NCBI RefSeq assembly: GCF_042767895.1
Contig: NC_091557.1
Span: 34,991,641-35,055,640 of the forward strand
DNA length: 64,000 nucleotides
Source: Penaeus vannamei
Lineage: Eukaryota; Arthropoda; Malacostraca; Decapoda; Penaeidae
Reading direction: 5' to 3'
This document shows, piece after piece, positions 1 through 11,400 of the stretch (its first letter is position 1; each line of letters opens with the position of its first letter). The translations under genes were made by a program, and so were the position numbers. The notes under the pieces were generated by a model. The model saw nothing but the letters and a program-made list of their open reading frames with translations. It was not told the origin of the DNA and ran no database searches.

Positions 1-1034
1 TTGTACTAAAGGCTGCCAGCGTCGTAGTGGTGATAAAACTTGTAGAGCTTGCATTGGCAAATGTAGAGGCTGAATAGAAAAGAAAACAGAAGTAAGAGAG
101 AAATTACAGAAGAAAAGGTGATGTGTTACTAAAAGCAGTAGTTGAAGATGTTGGATTAGCATTGGATTCAGCAGTGAAAGCTGACCCTTCAGTTTTAAAT
201 CACATTTCTGTGGAGTTGGAGCACTAGTGGTGGCTACAGGAATTATGGCCACAATTATCATAATTTCCTTGTAGGATTTTTATATTTGTTTGGTAAAAGT
301 TCTGTCATTAACGGAAATAATTCATGATAATCATTCTCAAGTCTGATCATTTTTCAGAGACAATATTTACAATATACATATATATGTTGATATATACTTG
401 GCTTTTCAGTAGTGGTGATGTATACTGGAGTTGTAGTAAAAGCTTCAGCTGTTGTATAATCTGAAACGGAAGCGAAAGCAAGTGTATTGGAGATTCTTTT
501 AGTAGCATAAGCTAAGGTGATGGAGGCAGCTCGTATCGGAGGCGATAGTTTCTGGTGATGAAGTTGTAGACATTAAACATAACAGATGTTAGTATTTAAA
601 TTGTAGGAGTGGCGGCTAAAGTAGTTTTAGGTACATGAGTGGTAGTAAAATCTGTAGTTGCAGCTTCATTGGTTGTAGAAGCTGAAGTAGTTGTCAGCAT
701 TTCAGTAGAAGGAAAAAATAAAATGGTTTGGAAGCTGAAGTATTTGAAGCTGAAGTTTTAGTAGAAGCTAAAGAGGTTATGGAGGCTGAAGTTGCTGTTG
801 AGACAAAAGTTGTTGTGAATACAGAAGAACTTTAATGGTGCATTAGTAGTAGAAGTGGATGTGGCTATTGGTGCCTCATTTTTGCCAACTGGAGTGATTG
901 TTGGTGCTGTAGTGGTAGTGGAGGCGGACGCAGATGCCCCGGCTTCAGTGTGTGAGAAATTTGGATACAGGTCTGTGGCAGAGGCTGATGTTATAGTTGG
1001 TGTGTTAGTGAGGCTAGACCTCTCTGTTTCTCAT
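1..1034 (-). pseudogene. decayed Thr/Ser-rich mucin-like exon remnants
   Basis: Read on the minus strand this stretch holds short Thr/Ser/Ala/Pro-rich runs (for example near 840-1030, with a run of Thr followed by APTIT) broken by stops and frame changes. They resemble diverged versions of the arrays to the right. Around 303-400 there is AT-rich intron-like sequence containing a 'ctgatcat' word that also sits near the acceptors of the neighbouring exons. At 394-402 the minus strand reads GCCAAGTAT where intact exons have GGTAAGTAT, which would be a lost donor. I read this as one or two dead exons of the same family. Boundaries are approximate, and a genuine diverged exon at about 800-1030 cannot be excluded. 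Confidence 0.4.
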
Positions 1035-1282
1035 CCTGAAACACTATTACTGTTTTTCACCTTTCTCGTTAACATCAATCTTGTTATGTGTTGATCCTGT
1101 TTGTGCTGATGCCAAATACCAAATAACATTAGCATTCCTAAGTAGGAATTTCTGCATTTCTGAAAAATATCTCCATTTTATATTCTACGCTGTGTTATAT
1201 CTGTGAAGTGCAGTAATCTAAATGTAGTTAAAAAGTGTGTTCACTTTTTTTGGGGGGGTGGGGGAGGGGGGCAAATATTTAC

Positions 1283-2277
1283 CAGAGCTGCTAGATTTTA
1301 GCGATTTTAGCCCTTGTATAGAATATGAGGTTGTAATGGCAGTGAAATGGTTTAAGGGGATCTGGGTAATGGAAGTAGTTGCTGGGGATTCAATGGAAGG
1401 GAGGGATGGTGTGGTTAGAGATTTAGTGGTAGTGGAGGCTGATGTGGTTTTTAGGGTTTCAGCCGTAACAGAAGCTTAGGTCATTATTTGGGTTTTAGTG
1501 ATAGTGGATGCTAAAGTGTATATAAAGGATCCTGTAGTGGTATAAGCTGGTGATTGTTAGGGCTGAAATGCTGAAACTTCAGTATTAGCAGAAGCTTCAT
1601 TGTCAATGAAGGCTGAAGTGAGCCTTAGGGAATTAGTGCTGGTGAAGGCTGGAGTAGTTGTAGGAGGTGAAGTGGTAGTGAAGGCTGAAGGGGTTATTGG
1701 TGTTGGAGATGTGGCGGTAGTGTTTGAGGCTAATATAGTAGTAAAAAATTCAGTGATTTCTGGTGTCTCAGTGGTTGCTTTATATTTAGCAAATGTTTGG
1801 ACCTCAGTGATGATGAGAACTGAAATGGATGTCATAGGTTGTGGAATGTTCAGTTGTAGTGATAGACGGAGTGTTTATTGTGACTGAATTCGTTATGGAT
1901 GCATCAGTTGTTGCCAAGGTCTTCGTAGCCGTAGAGAGTAGAATGGCTGTTACAGCTTCAGTGGTTCACAAAGCCTCAGTAGTAGTGGGAAATAATATAG
2001 TTGTTTCAATAGTAATTAAGTCCCTAGTGGTTGCGGGGCTTGAAGTGGTTTTCAAGATTCTTTAGTTGGGCTCACAGTGGTAGCTGGAACTGATGTGATT
2101 GAAGCACCTTAAGTGACAATGGGGGCTGAAGTTCTTTTGGCTTCAGGCTTGAAGTGTGTTGCTGCTATTGTTGGGGTTTTGGTGATGTGGGTATTGGTTG
2201 GTGCTGTTGTACTAGTTAAGGGCAAAGTTGTTGATTATGCTTCTGGCTGAAGTGGAAAAAGAAAGTTTCTGTGGGGG
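1283..2277 (-). pseudogene. relic array exon with intact donor and lost acceptor
   Basis: The left edge keeps a donor-like sequence (minus CTG|GTAAATATTT, intron starting at 1282) in the same context as the donors of arrays 1-3. The right edge aligns with the starts of arrays 1 and 2, but the acceptor reads TGCAA instead of TGCAG (2278-2279). The length between these points is 995 bp, which is not a multiple of three, whereas the three intact exons all are. The repeats are heavily diverged. A minus-strand open piece at 1557-1835 is still Thr/Pro-rich (92 residues), but stops and frame shifts interrupt the rest. Together this suggests a dead exon. Use of another acceptor is possible. Confidence 0.5.
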
Positions 2278-2909
2278 TTGCAGTGGTTGTTGTCATAGTG
2301 GAAACAATCATGATTAGCATTATTCTTTTCTCTAAGTGCTATCATTTCATTTCATTTTGAATAATCTTTTATAAATCCTGATCATTAAGGTGTTGTAGGT
2401 ATATATCCGATGGAATTTAGATCCCTAAATTCATTCAACAATAAATTTTAAGATTTAGAATAATGATTCCCAAGTGGAAAGAAGTTACAGATTTAAGTAG
2501 GAGGAATATTTGGCAAAAAAAAGGGGGGGGGGGGATCGTTTCAATATCAGTAAGATATTAGTATGTACTTATTTAAGTGATAACATACTTTACTTTTCCT
2601 CTGTAATTTCACTGACTGCTTTAATAGAGGCCTTTTTAGAATTGATTATAAAGATCTCACTACCATTTTTCTGTAAATGCATTGAGTGAAAATAATTGGT
2701 TCATTAACTGTTACACTCATCAACGGCATAAGAAGTGTACAAATGAAATAACTTATAAGTAGATTTACATGTACAATATAGGACGTGACTATCATTACTA
2801 GAATATTGGAAACCATAGATGTTGATCCAATGATAATAACAAACATATATACCAATAATAATAAAATGCTTTTTATATATTTTCTAAAAGGATCTTAGGA
2901 GATACTTAC
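2278..2909 (-). other. intron-like spacer left of array 1
   Basis: This is AT-rich non-coding sequence between the array 1 donor (2909) and the relic exon. It contains a poly-G run near 2523-2534. The piece around 2470-2510 (ttacagatttaag) resembles sequence in the two introns to the right (near 8090 and 18090), so the introns are copies of each other. No convincing gene was seen. Confidence 0.5.
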
Positions 2910-5900
2910 CAGTACTACTAGATATTAGTGTTGTTAGTACTTCAGTGGTTCTTGCAGCTTCAGTGGTAGAGGAGGCTTCTATGCTTGTCAGATCTTCAGT
3001 AGTGAACAAGACTGAAGAGGATGTTGAAATTTCAGTGGTTGGGATAAAATTAGTAACAGGGGCTAAAGAAGTTATTGGGTTTTCAGTGGCAGTGGGGGTT
3101 ATAGTGGCTGTGGCATCTTCAGCGGTGTGTGTCTCACTGGTAATGCTAGCTATTGTGGTTGTTGGATTTTCACTGATTGTTGGGGGCTCAGTAGTTGACA
3201 CAGATTCAGTAGTTACAGGGACCAAAGTGGTAGTTGCTACTTCAGTGGTTGTTGGATTACCAGGTGTAGAAGAGGCCTCAGTGGTTCTTAGGGTATGAGT
3301 TGTAGTGGGAGCTACAGAGGTTGTGGCAGTTTCAGTGGATGTTTGAGCCTCAGTAACAGTAGGTGCTACAGTGGTTGTTTCAGTTTCAGTGATTGTTGGG
3401 GCCTCAGTGGTAGTAGGGGCTATAGTGGCTGTGGCAGTTTCAGTGGTTATTGAGTCTTCAGTGGTAGTAGGAGCTATAGTGGTTGTGGCACCTTCAGTGG
3501 TTGTTGGGACCTTAGTGGTACTAGGAACTACAGTGGTTGTGGCACCTTCAGTGGTTGTTGGGACCTCAGTGGTAGTAGGAGCTACAGTGGTTGTTGCAGC
3601 TATAGTGGTTGTCAGGGCCTCAGTGATAGTAGGAGCTACAGTGGTTGTTTGCGCCCTAGTGGTAGTAGGAGCTACAGTGGCTGTGGTAGCTTCTGTGGTT
3701 GTTGGGACCTTAGTGGTAGAAGTACCTACAGTGGCTGTGGCAGTTTCAGTGGTTATTGGGACCTCAATGGTAGTAGGAGCTACATTGGTTGTAATAGTTT
3801 CAGTGGTTGTTGGGACCTCAGTGTTAGTAGGAGCTACAGTGGTTGTGGCAGTTTCAGTAGTTATTGAGGCTTCAGTGTTAGTAGGAGCTACAGTGGTTGT
3901 TGGGACCTCAGCGATAGTAGGAGCTACAGTGGTTGTGGCAGCTTCAGTGGTTGTTGGGTCCTCAGTGGTAGTAGAAGCTACAGTGGTTGTGATAGTGTCA
4001 GTGGTTGTTGGGGCCTCAGTGGTAGTAGGAGCTACAGTGGTTGTGGTAGTTTCAATGGTTGTTGGGACCTCAGTGGTAGTAGTATCTAAAGTGGTTGTGG
4101 TAGCTTCTGTGGTTGTTGGGACCGTAGTGGTAGAAGTACCTACAGTGGCTGTGGCAGTTTCAGTGGTTATTGAAGCTTCAGTGATAGTAGGAGCTATAGT
4201 GGTTGTGATAGTTTCAGTGGTTGTTGAGACCTCAGTGTTAGTAGGAGCTACAGTGGTTATGGTAGTTTCAGTAGTTATTGAGGCTTCAGTGTTAGTAGGA
4301 GCTACAGTAGTTGTGGCAACTTCAGTGGTTGTTGGGGCCTCAGTAGTAGCAGGAGCTACAGTGGTTGTGGCAGTTTCAGTGGTTGATGGGACCTCAGTGG
4401 TAGTAGGAGCTACAGTGGTTGTTGGGGCCTCAGTGGTAGTAGAAGCTACAGTGGTTGTTGGGGCCTCAGTGGTAGTAGGAGCTATAGTGATTGTAGCAGC
4501 TTCAGTGGTTGTTGGGACCTCAGTGGTAGTAGGAGCTATAGAGGTTGTGGCAGTTTCAGTCGATGTTTGAGCCTCAGTAACAGTAGGTGCTACAGTGGTT
4601 GTTTCAGTTTCAGTGGTTGTTGGGGCCTCAGTGGTAGTAGGGGCTACAGTGGCTGTGGCAGTTTCAGTGGTTATTGAGTCTTCAGTGGCAGTAAGAGCTA
4701 TAGTGGTTGTGGCACCTTCAGTGGTTGTTGGGACCTTAGTGGTAGTAGGAGCTACAGTGGTTGTTGCAGCTATAGTGGTTGTCAGGGCCTCAGTGGTAGT
4801 AGGAGCTACAATGGTTGTGGTAGCTTCTGTGGTTGTTGGGACCTTAGTGGTAGAAGTACCTACAGTGGCTGTGGCAGTTTCAGTGGTTATTGGGACCTCA
4901 GTGGTAGTAGGAGCTACAGTGGTTGTGGCACCTTCAGTGGTTGTTGGGACCTCAGTGTTAGTAGGAGCTACATTGGTTGTAATAGTTTCAGTGGTTGTTG
5001 GGACCTCAGTGTTAGTAGGAGCTACAGTGGTTGTGGCAGTTTCAGTAGTTATTGAGGCTTCAGTGTTAGTAGGAGCTACAGTGGTTGTGGCAGTTTCAGT
5101 GGTTGTTGGGACCTCAGCGATAGTAGGAGCTACAGTGGTTGTGGCAGCTTCAGTGGTTGTTGGGTCCTCAGTGGTAGTAGAAGCTACAGTGGTTGTGATA
5201 GTGTCAGTGGTTGTTGGGGCCTCAGTGGTAGTAGGAGCTACAGTGGTTGTTGGGGCCTCAGTGGTAGTAGTATCTAAAGTGGTTGTGGTAGCTTCTGTGG
5301 TTGTTGGGACCGTAGTGGTAGAAGTACCTACAGTGGCTGTGGCAGTTTCAGTGGTTATTGAAGCTTCAGTGATAGTAGGAGCTATAGTGGTTGTGATAGT
5401 TTCAGTGGTTGTTGAGACCTCAGTGTTAGTAGGAGCTACAGTAGTTATGGCAATTTCAGTAGTTATTGAGGCTTCAGTGTTAGTAGGAGCTACAGTGGTT
5501 GTGGCAGTTTCAGTGGTTGTTGAGGCTTCAGTGGTAGTAGGAGCTAGAGTGATTATAGCAGCTTCAGTGGTTGTTGCGACCTCAGTGGTAGTAGGAGCTA
5601 TAGAGGTTGTGGCAGTTTCAGTCGATGTTTGAGCCTCAGTAACAGTAGGTGCTACAGTGGTTGTTTCAGTTTCAGTGGTTGTTGGGGCCTCAGTGGTAGT
5701 AGGGGCTACAGTGGCTGTGGCAGTTTCAGTGGTTATTGAGTCTTCAGTGGTAGTAGGAGCTATAGTGGTTGTGGCACCTTCAGTGGTTGTTGGGACCTTA
5801 GTGGTAGTAGGAGCTACAGTGGTTGTTGCAGCTATAGTGGTTGTCAGGGCCTCAGTGGTAGTAGGAGCTACAGTGGTTGTGGTAGCTTCTGTGGTTGTTG

Positions 5901-7748
5901 GGACCTTAGTGGTAGAAGTACCTACAGTGGCTGTGGCAGTTTCAGTGGTTATTGGGACCTCAGTGGTAGTAGGAGCAACAGTGGTTGTGGCACCTTCAGT
6001 GGTTGTGGTAGTTTCAGTGGTAGTAGCTAAAGTGGTTGTGGTAGCTTCTGTTGTTGTTGGAACCTTAGTGGTAGAAGTGCCTACAGTGACTGTGGCAGTT
6101 TCAGTGGTTATTGAAGCTTCAGTGATAGGAGCTATAGTGGTTGTGGCAGTTTCAGTGGTTGTTGGAGCCTCAGCTACAGTGGCTGTGTTGGTGTCAGTGG
6201 TTGTCTGCACCTCAGTGGTAGTAGGAGTTACAGTGGTTGTGGCAGCTTTAGTGGTTATTGGGGCCTCAGTGGTAGTAGGAGCTACACTTCTTGTGGCAGT
6301 TTCAGTGGTTGATGGGACTTCAGAGGGAGAAGGAGCTACAGTGGTTGTGGAAGCTTCAGTGGGTGTTAGGGCTTCAGTAGTAGTAGGGGCTATAATGGTT
6401 GTGGCAGTTCCAGAGGTTGTTGGGTTCTCTGTGGTAGTAGGAGCTACTGTTGTGGCAGCTTCAGTGGTTGTTGGGACCTCAGTGGTAGTAGGAGCCTTAG
6501 TGGTTCTGGTAGTGTTAGTGGTTGTTGTGGCTTCAGTGGTAGTAGGAACTATAGTGGTTGTGACAGCATCTGTTGTTGCTGGGGCCTCAGTGGTAGTAGG
6601 GCTGACAGTGGTTATTGCAGTTTCATTGGTTGTTGGGGCCTCAGTGGTAGTAGGAGCTACAGTGGTAGTGGCAGTTTCAGTGGTTTGCACCTCAGTGGTA
6701 GTAGGAGCTACAGTGGTTGTGACAGCTTCAGTGGTTGTTGGGGCCTCAGTGTTAGTAGGAACTACAGTGGTTTTGGGAGTTTCAATGGTTGTGGCACCTG
6801 TGGTTGTTGGGGCCTCAGTGGTAGTAGGAACTTTAGTGGTTGTGGCACCTTCAGTGGTTGTGGCACCTGTGGTTGTTGGGCGCTCAGTGATAGTAGGGGC
6901 TACTTTGGTTGTTGGAGTTTCAGTGGTTGTTGGGGCCTCAGTGGTAGTAGCAGCTACAGTGGTTGTGATAGTTTCAGTGGTTGTTGGGGCTTCAGTGGTA
7001 GTAGGAGCTACTGTGGTTGCTGCAGCTTCAGTGGTTGTTGGGGCCTCAGTGGTAGTAGAAGCTACAGTGGTTGTGATAGTTTCAGTGGTTGTTGGGGCTT
7101 CAGTGGTAGTAGGAGCTACAGTGGTTGTGGTAGTTTCAGTGGTTGTTGGGGCCTCAGTGGTAGTAGGAGCTACAGTGGTTGTGGCAGCTTCAGTGGTTGT
7201 CGGTGCGTCAGTGGTAGTAGGAGCTATAGTGGTTGTGGCAGCTTCAGTGGTTTTTGGGATGTTAGTGGTAGTAGGAGCTGCAGTGGTTGTTACAGTTTCA
7301 GTTTTTGTTGGGGCCTCTGTGGTAGTAGGAGCTTCAGTGGTTGTTGGGGCCTCAGTGATAATAGATAGTATAGTAGTTGTGTCAAGGTTTGTGATAGTGG
7401 TTTTTGGAGCTTTCGTAGTTGTTTCGCCCTCAGTGGTTGTAGGACGTATAGAGGTTGTTAAAGCTTTATTTCTAGTTTGGGCTAAAGGCGTTGTGGCAGG
7501 TTTAATGGTTGTGGCTTCATTTGTCGTTGGGAAGGAAGTGCTTGTGATATGTTTAGTCGTAGTTTGGGACAAAGTGTTATTGGGCATTATGGTGGTTCTC
7601 ATTGTTGTAGAGATTGTTGGGGTCTTGCTGGCAGTGGTGGCTGAAGTTGTTTTGCCTTCAGTAGTAGTGTAGAGTGAAATAGCTGAAGCTATAGTAGTTT
7701 TTGGTGCTTCAGTAGTAATGGAAGAGGAAGGTGGAGTTTCTGTAAAGG
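2910..7748 (-). CDS. mucin-like repeat exon, array 1 (internal exon, about 1613 codons)
   Basis: This is a single open minus-strand frame of Thr/Glu/Ala/Pro-rich repeats, consensus (V/A)APTTTEAPTTTE with many Val, Ile and Asn substitutions. It is the most diverged of the intact arrays. The start (right) encodes a less repetitive leader with TSITAA-TETP and LYTT-E-TTSATTASKTPT, shared with array 2. The likely acceptor is TTACTGCAG|CC (AG at 7749-7750), phase 1. The left edge is a strong donor, TACTG|GTAAGTATC, phase 1. The length is 4839 bp, exactly 1613 codons, as expected for a symmetrical 1-1 exon. The open frame runs on to a stop at 2884, but the donor implies splicing. The role is inferred: runs of Thr suit dense O-glycosylation in a mucin PTS domain. 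No cysteine-rich or membrane domain is visible. Confidence 0.7.
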
Positions 7749-7804
7749 CTGCAGTAATTGAAGTTGATGTAGTACTATACATATATACATAGTATATATA
7801 CACA

Positions 7805-7850
<46 letters not shown>

Positions 7851-7879
7851 TTATTTATTTATTTATATATATATATGTA

Positions 7880-7932
<53 letters not shown>

Positions 7933-8491
7933 TAGTATATATACATAGTACTATTCATATATTTCATCATCAATATTGCTTTTATAATTTGTTTTTCCAG
8001 ATCACGTTTGTGTTGTGGACATAGTTTAGACTCCTAAAGGTATTCCAGTATACCAACACATAACATGGTCAATATTAAGAACAGGGAGAAATTTCAGATC
8101 TAAGCAAATTAGAAGATTTGGAGAATGAACTAAGGAAGAATATGTTTGGTGCTTCAATAAATAAATCAAATACCTATTTTTTTCCTGTATAAAGGTAAAG
8201 AAAAATATTCCTTAGTTTCCTCCTGTGGGATGATTTAAATATCATTTCCCTTCTTCAGAAAACACCAAAGGAATGTGCTTTATTAGCTATTCTGCTTGCA
8301 AAAAAGTATGAAAATGAAATTAAATAGCCTCACCTTTTCAATACGAAATGTCAAGGGAATAAATAAGGACAACCTAGGATTACAAAGGGACAAATAAAAC
8401 CTAGAACATTGAGAACAACAGACGTTATATAAAAACGCTTGTGATAATAAGGTGCAGCTTGTAAATACTTTAAAGCAATTCTCGTACTTAC
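7749..8491 (-). other. intron between arrays 2 and 1
   Basis: About 743 bp lie between the array 2 donor (minus GTAAGTACG at 8491) and the array 1 acceptor. It holds a long (AT)n tract and AT-rich unique sequence. Parts near 8090 and 8220 (cctcctgtggga) match the intron between arrays 3 and 2, showing that exon and intron were duplicated together. No gene was seen. Confidence 0.6.
7806..7929. repeat. (AT)n microsatellite with TTTA interruption
   Basis: Alternating AT tract of about 120 bp, interrupted by tttattta units near 7846-7864. It lies inside the intron between arrays 2 and 1. Confidence 0.95.
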
Positions 8492-11400
8492 CACTACTGG
8501 TAGATTTTACTGGCGTTTGGGCTTCAGTTGTGGTGGAGGATACTGTGCTTGTCAGGCGTACAGAAGTTGTCAGGGCCTCAGTGGTTGTGGCAGCTTCCGT
8601 TGTTATTGCGGCCTCAGTGGTTGTGGCAGCTTCCGTGGTTGTTGGAGTCTTAGTAGTTGTGGCAGCTACCGTGGTTGTTGGAGCCTCAGTGGTTGTGGTA
8701 CCTTCCGTAGTTGGAGCCTCAGTGGTTGTGGCAGCTTCCGTGGTTGTTGGAGCCTCAGTGGTTGTGGCAGCTTCCGTGGTTGTTAGAGCCTCAGTGGTTG
8801 TGGCAGCTTCCGTGGTTGTTAGAACCTCAGTGGTTGTGGCAGCTTCCGTGGTTGTTAGAGCCTCAGTGGTTGTGGCAGCTTCCGTGGCTGTTGGAACCTC
8901 AGTGGTTGTGGCATTTTCCGTGGTTGTTGGAGCCTCAGTGGTTGTGGCAGCTTCCGTGGTTGTTAGAGCCTCAGTGGTTGTGGCAGCTTCCGTGGTTGTT
9001 AGAGTCACAGTGGTTATGGCAGCTTCCATGGTTGTTGGAGCCTCAGTGGTTGTGGCAGCTTCCGTGGTTGTTGGAACCTCAGTGGTTGTGGCAGCTTCCG
9101 TGGTTGTTGGAACCTCAGTGGTTGTGGCAGCTTCCGTGGTTATTGGAGCCTCAGTGGTTGTGGCAGCTTCCGTGGTTGTTGGAGCCTCAATGGTTGTGGC
9201 AGCTTCCGTGGTTGTTGGAACCTCATTGGTTGTGGCACCTTCCGTGGTTGTAAGAGCCTCAGTGGTTGTGGCAGCTTCCGTGGTTGTTGGAGCCTCGGTG
9301 GTTGTGGCAGCTTCCGTGGTTGTTGGAGCCTCAGTGGTTGTGGCAGTTTCCGTGGTTGTTAGAGCCTCAGTGGTTGTGGCAGCTTCCGTGGTTGTTGGAG
9401 CCTCAGTGGTTGTGGCAGCTTCCGCGGTTGTTAGTGCCTCAGTGGTTGTGGCAGCTTCCGTGGTTGTTGGAGCCTCAGTGGTTGTGGCAGCTTCCGTGGT
9501 TGTTGGAGCCTCAGTGGTTGTGGCAGCTTCCGTGGTTGTTAGAGCCTCAGTGGTTGTGGCAGCTTCCGTGGTTGTTGGAGCCTCAGTGCTTGTGGCAGCT
9601 TCCGTGGTTGTTGGAGCCTCAGTGGTTGTGGCAGCTTCCGTGGTTGTTGGAGCCTCAGTGGTTGTGGCAGCTTCCGTGGTTGTAAGAGCTTCAGTGGTTG
9701 TGGCAGCTTCCGTGGTTGTTGGAGCCTCAGTGGTTGTGGCAGCTTCCGTGGTTGTTAGAGCCTCAGTGGTTGTGGCAGCTTCCGTGGTTGTTGGAGCCTC
9801 AGTGGTTGTGGCAGCTTCCGTGGTTGTTGGAGCCTCAGTGGTTGTGGCAGCTTCCGTGGTTGTTGGAGCCTCAGTGGTTGTGGCAGCTTCCGTGGTTGTT
9901 GGAACCTCAGTGGTTGTGGCAGCTTCCGTGGTTGTTGGAGCCTCAGTGGTTGTGGCAGCTTCCGTGGTTGTTGGAGCCTCAGTGGTTGTGGCAGCTTCCG
10001 TGGTTGTTGGAGCCTCAGTGGTTGTGGCAGCTTCCGTGGTTGTTAGAGCCTCAGTGGTTGTGGCAGCTTCCGTGGTTGTTGGAGCCTCAGTGGTTGTGGC
10101 AGCTTCCGTGGTTGTTAGAGCCTCAGTGGTTGTGGCAGCTTCCGTGGTTGTTGGAGCCTCAGTGGTTGTGGCAGCTTCCGTGGTTGTTGGAACCTCAGTG
10201 GTTGTGGCAGCTTCCGTGGTTGTTAGAGCCTTGGTGGTTGTGGCAGCTTCCGTGGTTGTTGGAGCCTCAGTGGTTGTGGCAGCTTCCGTGGTTGTTAGAG
10301 CCTCAGTGGTTGTGGCAGCTTCCGTGGTTGTTGGAGCCTCAGTGGTTCTGGCAGCTTCCGTGGTTGTTGAAACCTCAGTGGTTGTGGCAGCTTCCGTGGT
10401 TGTTGGAGCCTCAGTGGTTGTGGCAGCTTCCGTGGTTGTTGGAGCCTCAGTGGTTGTGGCAGCTTCCGTGGTTGTTGGAGCCTCAGTGGTTGTGGCAGCT
10501 TCCGTGGTTGTTGGAGCCTCAGTGGTTGTGGCAGCTTCCGTGGTTGTTGGAGCCTCAGTGGTTGTGGCAGCTTCCGTGGTTGTTAGAGCCTCAGTGGTTG
10601 TGGCAGCTTCCGTGGTTGTTGGAGCCTCAGTGGTTGTGGCAGCTTCCGTGGTTGTTGGAACCTCAGTGGTTGTGGCAGCTTCCGTGGTTGTTAGAGCCTC
10701 AGTGGTTGTGGCAGCTTCCGTGGTTGTTGGAGCCTCAGTGCTTGTGGCAGCTTCCGTGGTTGTTGGAGCCTCAGTGGTTGTGGCAGCTTCCGTGGTTGTT
10801 AGAGCCTCAGTGGTTGTGGCAGATTCCGTGGTTGTTGGAACCTCAGTGGTTGTGGCAGCTTCCGTGGTTGTTGGAGCCTCAGTGGTTGTGGCAGCTTCCG
10901 TGGTTGTTGGAGCCTCAGTGGTTGTGGCAGCTTCCGTGGTTGTTGGAGCCTCAGTGGTTGTGGCAGCTTCCGTGGTTGTTGGAACCTCAGTGGTTGTGGC
11001 AGCTTCCGTGGTTGTTAGAGCCTCAGTGGTTGTGGCAGCTTCCGTGGTTGTTGGAGCCTCAGTGGTTGTGGCAGCTTCCGTGGTTGTTGGAGCCTCAGTG
11101 GTTGTGGCAGCTTCCGTGGTTGTTGGAACCTCAGTGGTTGTGGCAGCTTCCGCGGTTGTTAGAGCCTCAGTGGTTGTGGCAGCTTCCGTGGTTGTTGGAG
11201 TCTCAGTGGTTGTGGCAGCTTCCGTGGTTGTTGGAACCTCAGTGGTTGTGGCAGCTTCCGTGGTTGTTGGAACCTCAGTGGTTGTGGCAGCTTCCGTGGT
11301 TGTTAGAGCCTCAGTGGTTGTGGCAGCTTCCGTGGTTGTTGGAGCCTCAGTGGTTGTGGCAGCTTCCGTGGTTGTTGGAGCCTCAGTGGTTGTGGCAGCT

